Source: Geosiphon pyriformis
Taxonomy: Eukaryota > Glomeromycota > Glomeromycetes > Archaeosporales > Geosiphonaceae
Reading direction: 5' to 3'
DNA length: 64,000 bases
NCBI GenBank assembly: GCA_016748015.1
Contig: JAAOMT010000502.1
Span: forward strand, 748,519 to 812,518
Shown: positions 44,551-55,783 of the stretch, in pieces
Numbering within the stretch: position 1 is the first letter of the stretch
How the letters are laid out: each line of letters begins with the position of its first letter
Notes under the pieces: generated by a model
What the model saw: only the letters and a program-made list of their open reading frames with translations
Told to the model about the DNA's origin: nothing
Database searches by the model: none
Translations under genes and position numbers: made by a program

Positions 44551-47231
44551 TAGGCGCACCTCCAAAAGGTGAGAGTGTAAGCCAACTAGAAGAAAACCCT
44601 TTTTATGCTTTTAACTTAACTGATGATGACCATGACATGGATGAACTAGCAATCAACACCTCAGAATCAACAAGAAAGAAGAAAGCCAAGATTGATTTTG
44701 TTTTAAATCCAAATAAACCATCCACATCAACTGCTGATAATAATAAGCCACCAAAGGCTAAAGTCTTTAAGAATCCTCCAAAGTTGAAACCCCCAGAAAT
44801 AGTACAAAAATCTGGACCTTATTCTGTTGTTAAAGGTCTCATGGAAACCCCAGCACATATTACCTTTGGCCAACTGATGACTCATCCACAGTTTAGAAAA
44901 GATCTCCACAAATCTCTGATCCCCAAGAAGAAAATACCAAAAACCAACAAATGCCCTTGTCAAGCTAGACTTGTTGACAACAGCAATGTTACCCCTTTAA
45001 TTTGCAAAGCCCAAGTGGCAGGTTATTTCATTGACTTGATCCTAGACAGTAGATCATCTGTGAGTGTCATTGCCAAACATTTCTTAGAAGCAATTGGCAG
45101 AAAAATTGACAAACCTTCTACCAGACCTATGACTAATGTACATGGTGTTAAAAAGAAAGATCTTGGTATTGCCAAAGCTATTCCTGTCCACATCAATGAC
45201 ATCAGCATTGAAACTGATATGGAGGTTTCTGAAGCAAAAGAATACACCATCATTGTTGGCAATGAGTGGCTCAAGAAAGCAAAAGCCTTACTCGACTATA
45301 AACTGTGTGAATTAACCATCAGATGTGGTGAGAAGCCCATAGTGGTTAAATGTCGCCATTAAACAACTCCCTCAACAAACAAACAGGATCAAAAAGAAGA
45401 ACAATCAGATGAATCAAATGATGAAAAAAGTAATGAAGAAGAAGAACAAGAGGAACAAAAAGAAACCACTGAACTTGTATATACTATCTTCACCAGCAAT
45501 GGCAAGCCACTGGACAATGTCAAAGCTGACAAAGAAGAAATCATTGTGAATGACAAGCTGATTTGCTGGCCCTACTATGATATCCTTAGAAAAACCTTTG
45601 ACCAAAAGCCTGGCAAGAAAGCCAAGTACCATTATTGGTGGCATGGTCCTTGTGCCTGGTGCTGGTGCAACCAACCCTTGTATTCTCCAAGTAATGAATG
45701 CAAATCATGCCTGATCTATTACAAAGATTGGGAACCAATCAGTTTGATACCTAGAGATGAATTAAAAGAAGTACAGAAGTCCTTTGAGAATGAACCACCT
45801 GAAATCCAATCATTAGTAGTAAAACAAAGAGAACTCTCTCCAGAAGAAAGAAAGATAGACATTGAAAATTTGTTGACAAGAAACAGCCCAGTTATCTCAA
45901 AAGAAAGTGATAGCCCAGGATGAACTCATGTGATACAACACACCATCACCACCAGAGAAACTCACCCCATCTATTTGAAGCCTTACCAATCCAATCGCCA
46001 AAATGATGAGTTTATCAAGAAAGAAATAAACTGGATGAAAGAACTTGGATTCATACAAGAAACCAAGAGTGAATGGGCTTTCCCAGTTGTAGTAGTATCC
46101 AAGAAAGATGGAACCCTACACTTCTGTGTTGACTATTGCCAATTAAATGCCATCACTGAAAGAGACATGTACCCACTTTCCAAAATTGATGCAATGCTGG
46201 ACCAATTCAAAGATGCTGCTTTCTTTTCAACCATTGATCTAACTGCTGGATTCTGGCAAGTAGAGATGGATCCAAAAAGCCGGAAGAAAACTGTCTTTAT
46301 CACCAAGTATGACACCTATGAATTCACAGTTATGCCTTTTGGTCTTATCAATGCCCCTTTCACCTTTCAATGCTTAATGGATAAAGTATTTAAATCAGTG
46401 AAAGAAAACTTTGTTCTGGTCTATCTGGACGATATAATGGTGTACTCAAAAACCTGGGATGAACACCTTGAACATTTGCAAAAGGTTTTTGATCTTCTCA
46501 GAAATGCAGATTTCAAGATCAACCCAATGAAATCTTTCTTTGGAAGACAATCCACCCAATTTCTTGGCCATCTTATTACAAAAGATGGAATCTTCCTTGA
46601 TTCAGCCAAAGTGGAAAAAGTTCAGAACATAAGACAACCAATGAATGTTCATGAGTTATGTTTTTTCCTTGGTTTGGCCTCTTATTATTGTAAATTTGTT
46701 AAGGATTTCTCCAAAATTGCCTCTTCACTTAATCAGCTATTCAGAAAAAATGTCAACTATTATTGGGGCACACATCAGCAGAAAGCATTTGAAACCCTCA
46801 AAGAAAAATTGGTTACAGAACCTATTCTCAAGCAACCTGATCTGGATCAACCTTTTATCTTTCACACTGATGCATTTGGCTATGAACTTGGTGCTGTTCT
46901 CTCACAAAAAGATGAAAATGGCAGGGAACATGCAATAGCCTATACCAGTAGAACCCTTACACCAGCAAAAAAGAACTATTTAGTTACTGAGCAGAAATAC
47001 TTAGCAGTAGTTTGGACTACCAGCTACTGGAATAAGTATCTCCTTGGTGTGAAGTTTTTGGTGATAACAGATCACCAAGCTTTGGTTTGACTGCACAACA
47101 AAAAAAGGCTAGAACATAAATAGATAAGCCACTGAATACTTCACTTGGATGAATTTGACTATGATATTCAACACCATAAAGGAACTAATCATTAAAACGC
47201 TGATGCTCTTTTCAGACTTACCACCAAGTGA
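44547..47231 (+). pseudogene. pol: C6 pol: protease, linker, RT, RNase H
   Basis: Read in the -1 frame. Protease at about 45000-45340; active site D-S-R-S-S (45045), so the Gly is lost. Acidic linker at about 45390-45470. Cys module CAWCWCNQPLYSPSNECKSC at about 45649-45708. RT from about 45975, with SEWAFPVVVVSKKDG, the FSTIDLTAGFWQVEM region and YLDD (46422-46433, intact). RNase H at about 46860-47100, with FHTDAFGYELGAVLSQ and TDHQAL. Ends in TGA 47229-47231, conserved in C1, C5 and C3. Stops at 45361, 45921, 47088, about 47119 and about 47193. Confidence 0.9.
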
Positions 47232-47295
47232 CAGTACAATCTCCCAAACCAAACCAACCTAATTATTAGTAATACTCTTACAACAAAACACGATA

Positions 47296-48610
47296 ATGGA
47301 CTTGGACAACTACTCTGTCTTAATGGAATTTTTGGGTAAAGGACAATACCCACCAGAATACACTCAACAGCAAAGAGAACATTTGTGCAAACAATCAAAT
47401 TTTTATTTGATCCACCAAAACCAATTATATAAAAGAAATAGAAAAGATCCTGACTGTCCCCAGAGAGTCATAAGATTTGAAGAAAGAGAAATTGTAATCT
47501 ACAACATGCACACTGATCCATTAGCTGGACACTTTGGAAAAACAAAAACAATTCAGAAAACTCTAGCTCACTATTAATGGCCTACCTTGGGAAAAGACAT
47601 TGCTAAGTACATTAAAACTTGTGATACCTGCCAAAAAAGAGGAAAACCCAATAGAAAAGAAAATATCCATCCAATTTCTGTTGGCCAACCATTTGACAGA
47701 ATTGGTATAGATGTTGTTAGACCATTAACAGTAACTCTTGATGGCAACAGATACATTATCACAGCTACTGACTATCTTACAAAGTGGATAGAAGCAAGAG
47801 CCACCCCAGATCAAACAGCAGTTTCCATTGCTAATTTCATTTATGAAGATATCATTTGTCGCCATGACTGCCCCAAAGAACTTTTATTTGATAGAGGAAG
47901 AGCTTTTCTCAGTACACTGGTTAAAGAATTTTGTAGAAAAATGGGAATATTTCACAAACTTTCCTTCCTTTATCACTCCCAAACAAATGGCCTAGTGGAA
48001 TGTTTCAATAGAACACTGTGTAAAACCTTAGCCAAAACAAGTGAAGAAACAAACTTATAAGACAAAGTACTGTTTTCAGCTTTGTTTGCTTATAGAACTG
48101 TGAATCATGACATAACAAGTTATGAATCCTTTTACCTGCTCTATGGACAAATGGCAACACTACCAATAGAAACTAATATTGAGACAATACCCTTTGAAGA
48201 AATAACAATAGGGAATTACAAAGACATTTTCCAAAGAAGACTTGGTACCATTCTTGACTTATTGGTAGAGGCACAGATAATTGTCTTTGAAAAGATAAAA
48301 CAGTTCCAAGAAAAGCTTAAGAAAAAAAAAACCTATAAAATACTTTCCTTAAGCATTGGTAACTTGGTTTTGAAATACCATTCAGACAAAAGACAATGTC
48401 TATGGTGATAAATTCTCTAGCCAATGGAAAAGACCCTTTATAGTGAACAAAGTTCTGAACAATGATTCTTATATTCTTCAAGATCAATCTGGAACAATCT
48501 TTAATGATTGTTCTGTTCATGACACACAACTCAAGAAATATTACAAACAATCTGATTGGTTACCTGTTGTAATAATACTGACCCAAATGATTAGCAAAAA
48601 TCAGATATAA
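47296..48610 (+). pseudogene. pol: C6 integrase ORF
   Basis: Begins at MDLDNYSVLMEFLGKGQYPP (ATG 47296), in the +1 frame relative to RNase H, with a closed frame just upstream (TAA 47260-47262). H2C2 domain at about 47528-47645. DDE residues in IGIDVVRPL (47700), LLFDRGRAF (47880) and the GLVECFNRT stretch (about 47985-48015). C-terminal part with SIGNLVLKY near 48350. Stops at about 47575 and 48058, and a one-base insertion near 48395. Ends at TAA 48608-48610. Confidence 0.88.
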
Positions 48611-48651
48611 ATAAATACACCACTCCCAAAACAGAGGTATCTTCAATCAAT

Positions 48652-49290
48652 ATGAACAATTATTTTCTGGATCAAAACATTCAAAATGCTTTCTATACTC
48701 TTCATGAGTATTGAATTAAAAACTATCCAAATGCTACTCTGACTATTGGAAAACAAACTACAATAACTGACAATAGTGAAACACATACTGTTATCAGACC
48801 AAAGAAAACAACTACCAGAAGAGAAAAAATTGGTAGTAAAATGGATAAGTATTTGCTGGAAAGTATAACAGCAGCAATACTTGCATCTTCCATCACAATT
48901 GGAAAAACAATTAAAGAAATCTTGCCCATAGACAAAAACTTGTCATATGAAAGACAACTAGAACTTTATGGTCACCTTGGTGAAATTATAGAAGACATGA
49001 AATTCATGAAGAAAACAACTTCTGAGATACAAGTGGAAATTTTGGACATTGTACAATTAAATGTCCCAAAAGTTTTGACCATTACAAGAAGAGCCAAAAC
49101 TCTTATACAAAGATTTGGTCTCTTGGACACAAAGCTTATTTTGCTTCAAGTTTTATATATCTTATTTACCAAAAACTTCAACAAACTAGTTAGTTTTGAG
49201 TTAGATAAAACTTTTCAAATAGAGTATTCCCTAAATAGTTTGATTTCACCAGAGCTTAATTTCTTTGGAGAGGATGATGTTATGGTTTAA
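48652..49290 (+). pseudogene. C6 ORF3
   Basis: Same gene as C1 ORF3: ATG 48652 (MNNYFLDQNIQNAF), 626 bases from the LTR start as in C1 and C5. One internal TGA at about 48714 (TGG elsewhere), then open to TAA in the LTR. Segments: helical N-terminus, basic Thr/Arg part (about 48800-48845), helical KYLLESITAAILA (48847 on), and a Leu/Ile-rich C-terminal half to LFGEDDVM over the PPT. Function unknown. Confidence 0.65.
49267..49277 (+). promoter_or_regulatory. C6 polypurine tract
   Basis: GGAGAGGATGA next to the 3' LTR, same as in C1 and C5. Confidence 0.7.
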
Positions 49291-49952
49291 ACTCATAGTT
49301 TTTATTAGTTATCACATATATTAGCCACTGATGTCATATAATTAGCCACCCTATTTTTAAATAGTGATCATTGATCTGATCAATGACCTAACTGTTGACC
49401 TGATCATTGACCTAATCATTGACCACTTTTAATAGCTATATAAGTGATGAATCTCTTAGCTGTAAAAAAGCATGTAATAACAAGCATTTGAATAATCAAG
49501 AATAAATAAAATAACACTTTCATCTCAATCCTTCTCTTATCACTAATTTCCCTTTCCCTATCTTCAAGTATCTGAACATCTTAAAGATAAAAGATTACTT
49601 GTTGGCCTTTTCCTGATGTATATAATTGTAGCATTTGAAGATTATTTGAATAAACATGACTGAAAAGCACAAGTTGATACCTGATATTGAATTCTAAGAG
49701 CACTGATGTGAGGCATAGAATTATACCAGTGGTGATCAATTGTTGACAGTACAGACTATCCCTCTACCTTCAGATTCCTCAGTTATCTTTGAAAAAATAG
49801 TAACTGAGATATTTTATAAGACTGATCTTGCACATTAAATCCATACTCATTCAATTTGCTCTTTAAAGTTGAAATTCTCTTTGATTATTTCCATCACCCT
49901 ACAATCCTGTTCTCTCTTGCTATCCATTAGCTTGTTACTCCAATCTGTAATA
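49278..49952 (+). repeat. C6 3' LTR
   Basis: TGTTATGG...TGTAATA (the terminal CA has become TA), 675 bp. Five 12-bp units against eleven in the 5' LTR of the same element. Confidence 0.88.
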
Positions 49953-50720
49953 ATATTATCTGCCATTATGGCTGCCTCAAAAAACTTTTATCTGATAGAA
50001 AAAAAGCTTTTCTCAGTACACTGGTTAAAGAACTTTGTAGAAAAATAGGAATACATTATAAACTTTTCTCTTCTTATTACCCCCAAACAAATGGCCTAGT
50101 GAAACATTTTAATAAAACACTATGTGAAACTCTAGCCAAAACCAGTAAAGAAACAAACTTATGGGACAAAGTACTGCTCTCAGCTTTGTTTGCTTATAGA
50201 ACTGTAAATTATGACATAACAAGTTATAAGTCTTTTTATCTGCTCTATGGATATATGACAACACTATTAATAGAAATTGACATTGAAACAATACTGTTTG
50301 AAGAAATCACAATAGGAAATTACAAAGACATTTTGCAAAAAAGACTTGGTACCATTCTTGACTCCTTGGTAAAAGCACAAATAATTGCTTTTGAAAAGAT
50401 AAAACAGTTTTAAGAAAAGCTTAAAAAAAAAAAACTTATAAAACACTTTCTTTAAGTATTGGTGACTTGGTACTAGAATACTGTTCTGACAGAGACAATG
50501 TTTATGGTAATAAATTCTCTAGCCAATAGAAAAGACCCTTTATAGTCAACAAAGTTTTGAACAATGGTTCTTATATTCTTTAAGATCAATCTGAAACAAT
50601 CTTCAATGATTGTCTTGTTTATGGTACCTGACTCAAAAAATATTATAAACGACCTGATTGGCTGCCTGTTGTGATAATATTAACTCAAATGATCAGCAAA
50701 AATTAAGTATAAATAAATGC
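49953..50720 (+). pseudogene. pol: C5 right part: integrase C-terminal half
   Basis: Resumes the integrase split at 42199 (ELLSDRK-like region at about 49985-50010, PQTNGLVKHFNKT at about 50085-50120, ALFAYRTVNYDITSY, then the KIKQF helix). Stops at about 50410 and 50580. The catalytic Glu is replaced by Lys in GLVKHFN. Ends near the AGTATAAATAA junction before ORF3. Confidence 0.8.
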
Positions 50721-50753
50721 ATTATTCCCAAAACAGAGGTATCTTCAATTGAC

Positions 50754-51379
50754 ATAAACAATTATTTTTTGGATCAAAACATTCAAAACACTTTCTATAC
50801 TCTTTATGAGTATTGGATCAAAAACTATTTAAATACTACTTTGACCATTGAAAAACAAACCACCATAACTAATAACAGTGGAACAAATACTGTTATTAAA
50901 CTAAAGAAAACTACTACCAGAAGAAAAAAAATTGGTAGTAAAATAGATAAATATCTGTTGGAAAGTATAACAGCAGCTATACTTCTACTTTTTAACATAA
51001 TTGGAAAAACATTCCAAGAAATTTTATCCATAGACAAAAACTTGTTATATAGTAAATAATTAGAACTCTATGGTTACCTTGGTGAAATTATAAAGGATAT
51101 GAAACTCATAAAGAAAACAACTTCAGAAATACAGGCAGAAATTTTGGGCATTATACAGTTAAATGTCCCAAGAGTTTTAATTATTATTAGAAGAACCAAA
51201 ACTCTAATTCAAAGATTTGGTCTCTTGGATACAAAACTTATTTTGCCTCAAGTATCATATACCTTATCCACAAAAGACTTCAACAAACTAGTTAGCTTTG
51301 AGTTAAATAAAACTCTTTAAATAGATTACACCATAAATAGCTTGATTTTGCCAGAGCTCAATCTCTTTGGAGAGGATGA
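50754..51379 (+). pseudogene. C5 right part ORF3
   Basis: Start codon changed to ATA (50754-50756), 626 bases before the LTR, exactly as in C1 and C6. Internal stops at about 51050-51060 and 51318. It belongs to the same sub-type as C0 (AGTATAAATAA upstream). Confidence 0.62.
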
Positions 51380-52060
51380 TATTATGGTTGAAACTTATAC
51401 TTCCTATTAATTATCACATGTATTAACCACTAATGTCATATAAATTAGCCATTTTATTTTTAGAAAGTGATCATTGACCTGATCAATGACCTAACTGTTA
51501 ATCTGATTATTGACCTGATTATTGACCACTTTTAATAGCTATATAAGTAATAAATCTCTTAGCTGTAGAAAAACATGTAAAAATTAAGGAAATCAAATAA
51601 ATAAAATAACAACTTTCATCTCAATCATTTTTTTATTGCTAAAATTCTCTTTCCCTACCTTCAAGTATCCAAACATCTTGGAATAAAAGATTACTTGTTG
51701 GCATTTACCTACCTTTTTCCTGAAATATGTAATTGCAGCATTTGAAAATTATTGAATAAAATGTGACTGAAGAGTATATCTGATACCTAATATTGAATTC
51801 TAAGAGTGCCAACATGAGGCATAGAATTATACCAGTGTGTAATTATTTGTTGACAGTATGGACTATTCCTCTATCTTCAGATTCTCTGGTTATCTTTAAA
51901 AAAGTACAGTGACTGAGATATTTTATGAGACTAATCTCATACATTAAATCCATACTTATTCAATTTGCTCTTTGAAATTGAATTTCCTTTGATTCTTTTC
52001 ATTACCCTACAATCCTGTTCTCCTTTGCTATCTGTTAGCTTGTTACTCCAATCTGTAACA
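51380..52060 (+). repeat. 3' LTR of the C4/C5 complex
   Basis: TATTATGG (TG changed to TA)...TGTAACA, 681 bp, five 12-bp units. It follows a GGAGAGGATGA PPT. It looks like the C2 5' LTR (14469) rather than the C4 or C5 5' LTRs. Followed directly by D2 sequence with no TSD match to 32502-32506. Confidence 0.83.
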
Positions 52061-53703
52061 CTATACTAAAATTAAAGGCTTATTGAGAAAGGAGAACATT
52101 TTGTATTTGCATTAGGTAGAGAACAAGGATGGATTACTGATAACATGAATGGACTTTACAAGGAAGTACAGACAGAGTGACAGTAATAGAATATCCAAAT
52201 GGTTCAAGGTGCTAGAATTTACAATCATTATGAATGAATACAGGAACATTGATATAGCCCAATGTGAAGCATTGGGGATGCACAAATTAAATACTGAAAT
52301 ACCAGATGATCTGGAAATATTGCAAAGAGACTTTATTTACATCCATATTTCTGATACCTTATTGTTACAATGTTGAGACTCAAAAAAAAAATAGAGATAT
52401 CAACAGATGACTCATTGGTAAAAGCTGGTTCTGTGAAAGCTAGAAGAGCAGCTGTTTTTGTAATACATAGAATGAAAGCCAGCTTTGGTATAGCAGTAAA
52501 TAGAACATTGTTATCAACAAAAACTGAGGCTAAGACTGTATTACTGGCTTTGAAGACAGTACCATACAAATGTAAACTGATATTAAACACAGATAGTCAG
52601 ACAGTTGTATCAACAGCTCAAAATTGGTTGTCTAAAGATTTTTTCTTGTCTATTAGGAATCAGCTCAAAACTCCTAACTGGCATACATAGAATGCAATCA
52701 AAGTAGTAATAGGTGAAAAAAAAATTGATTTAAAGTGGCTGCACATACTGGAGTATTTGAAAATAAGAAGGCTAATAAACTAGCCAAAGAAGCTACTGCT
52801 TTTGACACAGTGGAATGGGCCTACAACACCAAGAATATCAGCTATGTTTTCTTTTGTGAAGGAGTTGAGTTGGATTTAAATATTAAACAATTCCTAAGCC
52901 AACAAACTGAGCTTCAAGTTGCTTTAGATTGGATAAGCAATAACAAAGTCCAGAGAGCATTAGGGCCTTTGGACCAAGAGATAGACTGGGCATGCACAAC
53001 CAAGGTTTGGAATTGGGATGATAAAATGTCTTCAGGTTTCATCTCAGCTGGTTCCTTAGCAATGCATACATTTATTATGAAATCATTTTACAACATGCTG
53101 CCAATGACAGAGGTGCTGTATAACAGATGTTCTCTAATGTATCTAAACAATCTTTGCAAAATATGTTACATGGAGGTAGAGACCAATCAGCACTTTTGGA
53201 AATGCTCTTTGAATACTTAAAAAGGCAAGACACTAATGGATAAGATAAAAAATAAATAAATGCAGTGCTTATTAAAGGCTGCGAAAAAGAAACATAAAAC
53301 CATAGACTCTGGTAAAAAGATTGTCTTGTCCAAAGAGTATATTATGTTAACACCCAACATAAATTTGCTATGCAAAGAATTGATAGATAAGTAATTTAGA
53401 AGGATCAATACATTTGCTGACATCAATTAAAAGACTAACAATAATGTACTGATTAAGGTGTGTAAATGGGCAGTAACTCAAGTAAGGAATAGGTTATAGA
53501 TTGAATATTGCAAAGCACAAACTAAGTGAAAAAAATCAGTAGGTATTAATAATAAAAATAAGAAAAGCCTATTGAATAGGTCTAATATACATATAATATC
53601 AGTAAATAGTGATAATAATGACAGCATATCCAAAGTCAAGATGAGTGATATATTCACACAGTGTAATGAGATACTGGCTGATGTTATACTACCTTGTAGT
53701 TAG
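52061..53703 (+). pseudogene. D2 ORF2, last part: RT end, RNase H, zinc knuckle
   Basis: Resumes at CTATACTAAAATTAAAGGC (equal to D1 at about 19333). RNase H at about 52395-52790 (SVKARRAAVFVIHRMKA, TKTEAKTVLLALKTV, FENKKANKLAKEA). Then a helical segment and CKICYMEVETNQHFWKC at about 53155-53210, then a Lys-rich end to TAG 53701-53703. Stops at about 52185, 52374, 52688, 53218, 53256 and 53391. Confidence 0.83.
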
Positions 53704-53709
53704 ACATAA

Positions 53710-53841
53710 CCACTTAGTGGTTAGCCACATCTTGTAATTTAGATTATTAGGTGAGTTGGCTTTATGAAAAAGTCATGTTTTTTGAGTATGGCTAAATTAA
53801 TAAAAGACCAGCATGGCTACACATTAACAAAAAAAAAAAAA
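53710..53841 (+). repeat. D2 3' tail and poly(A)
   Basis: CCACTTAGTGGTTAGCCACA, TTGTAATTTAGATTATTAGG, GAGTTGGCTTTATGAAAAAG, GCATGGCTACACATTAAC, A13. It ends against the right TSD. Confidence 0.88.
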
Positions 53842-53857
53842 ATCTGAAGCAAAAGAA
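53842..53857. repeat. Right TSD of LINE D2
   Basis: ATCTGAAGCAAAAGAA, partner of 17411-17426. Confidence 0.92.
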
Positions 53858-55783
53858 TACACCATAATAGTTGGCAATGAATAACTCAAGAAGGCAAAAG
53901 TCTTGCTTGATTATGAACTTTGTGAACTGACCATTAAATGTGGTGAGAAACCCATTGTGATTAAGTGCTGCCATTGGACAACTTCCCCAGTACTTACACA
54001 AAAACAAAAAGAAGAACAATCAAACAAATCAGATGATAATGAGAGCAATAAAAAAGAAGAACAAAAAGAAACTGCTGAACTTGCTTATATCATTTTTACT
54101 AGTAATGGCAAGCCACTGAACAATATTAAAGCTGACAAAAAAAGAATCATAGTAAATGACAAGCTGATTTGTTGGCCCTACTATGATATTTTCAGAAGAA
54201 TCTTTAATAGAAAACCTGACAAGAAAGCAAAATACAATTATTGATGGCATAGTCTTTGTGTTAGGTGCTAATGCGATAAATCTTTGTATTCTTCTAGTGA
54301 TAAATGCAAGTTCTGTCTAATCTATTACAAAAATTGGGAGCCAATTAGTTTGATACTCAGAGAAGAACTAAAAGAAGAACAGAAGTTCTTTAAGAATAAA
54401 CCACCTGAAATCCAATTATTAGTTGTAGAACAAAGAGAACCTTTCTCTAAAGAAAGAAAAGTAAACATTGAAAATCTGTTGGCTAGGAGTAGCCCAGTTA
54501 TCTCAAAAGAAGGTGATACCCCTGGACAAACTCATGTGATACAACACACCATCATCACAAAAGAAACTTGTCTTATCCATTTGAAGTCTTATTAATCCAA
54601 TTGACACAATGATGAGTTTATCATGAAAAAAATAAACCAGATGAAAAATCTTGGATTCATACAAAAAACCAAGAGTGAATGGGCTTTTCCAGTTGTAGTG
54701 ATATCCAAGAAAGGTGGAACCCTATGTTTCTGTGTTAACTACTACCAATTAAATACTATTACTATAAGAGACATATATCTACTCCCCAAAATTGATGCAA
54801 TGCTAGATAAATTCAATGGTGCTGTTTTTTTTTCAATCATTGACTTAACTGCTAGATTCTGGCAAGTAGAGATGAATCCAGAAAGCAGAAAGAAAACTGT
54901 TTTTATTACCAAATATGACACCTATGAATTCACAGTCATGTCTTTTGGTCTCACCAATGCCCCTCCTACTTTTCAATGTCTAATGGACAAAGTATTTGAA
55001 TCAGTAAAAGAAAACTTTGTTCTGGTCTACTTAAATGACATAATAGTTTACTTAAAAACCTGGAATGAACATCTTGAACACTTGCAAAAGGTTTTTGACT
55101 TGCTCAGAAATGCTGGTCTCAAGATTAACCCAATCAAATCTTTCTTTGGATGCCAATTCACCCAGTTCTTTGGTCATCTTATTACAAAAGATGAAATCTT
55201 TCTTAACTCAGCTAAAGTTGAAAAAGTTCAGAACATTAGACAACCAATAAATGTTTCTGAACTATGCTCTTTTCTTGGTTTGGTCTCTTACTATTGCAAA
55301 TTTATTAAAGATTTCTCCAAAATTGCTTTTCCTCTTAATTAGCTATTCAGGAAAAATGTCAATTATTACTGAAGCACTCATTAACAAAAAGCTTTTGAAA
55401 TTCTGAAGAAAAAACTTGTTATTGAACCAATTCTCAAGCAATCTGATCTGGACTAACCTTTTATACTCCACACTGATTCATTTGGCTATAGACTTGGTGC
55501 TATCCTTTCATAAAAAGATGAAAATGGCAGAGAACATGCCATAGCATATGCCAGTAAATCTCTCATACCAGCAGAAAAAAACTACTCAGTAACTGAACAA
55601 GAATGTTTAGCAGTAGTTTGGGCTACTAGTTACTTGAATCAATATCTTCTTGGTGCAAAATTTTTAGTGGTAACAGATCATCAAGCCTTGGTTTGGCTGC
55701 ACAATAAAAAGAAGCTGAAACATAAATAAATAACTTGCTAGATACTCCACTTGGATGAATTTGACTATGATATTCAATACTGC
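53858..55783 (+). pseudogene. pol: C2 pol, second half: protease end, linker, RT, RNase H
   Basis: Continues C2 after D2: VGNE-stop-LKKAKVLLDYELCEL, an acidic/Lys linker (54010-54070), the Cys module (54246-54320, one stop), RT from about 54590 with SEWAFPVVVISKKGG, NAPPTFQCL and YLND at 55028-55039 (first catalytic Asp changed to Asn), then decayed RNase H (about 55460-55720) and LHLDEFDYDIQY. At 55783 the minus-strand C3 LTR interrupts it. Many stops after 55340. Confidence 0.85.

Larger units (their letters stand above)
42200..49952 (+). mobile_element. Ty3/gypsy element C6, complete structure
   Basis: A 7753-bp family C element, both LTRs, PBS, gag, frameshift site, PR-RT-RNase H, integrase, ORF3, PPT and a 4-bp TSD. 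It lies in the integrase gene of the C5 right part. It carries about nine scattered stops, so it is no longer autonomous, but it is the structural reference for family C. Confidence 0.93.
17427..53841 (+). mobile_element. LINE D2, full length but split by later insertions
   Basis: One LINE-D insertion on the plus strand. Its own sequence is 17427-17468, 24886-29198, 31566-32506 and 52061-53841, about 7.1 kb in total. The rest is D1, B3 and the C4/C5/C6/B4 complex. The 5' end (AAAAACTTTTTTTTTCTCTC) and the poly(A) end (53829-53841) are both intact, with a 16-bp TSD. About 300 bp inside the RT region is missing at the C4/C5 complex. Confidence 0.88.
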
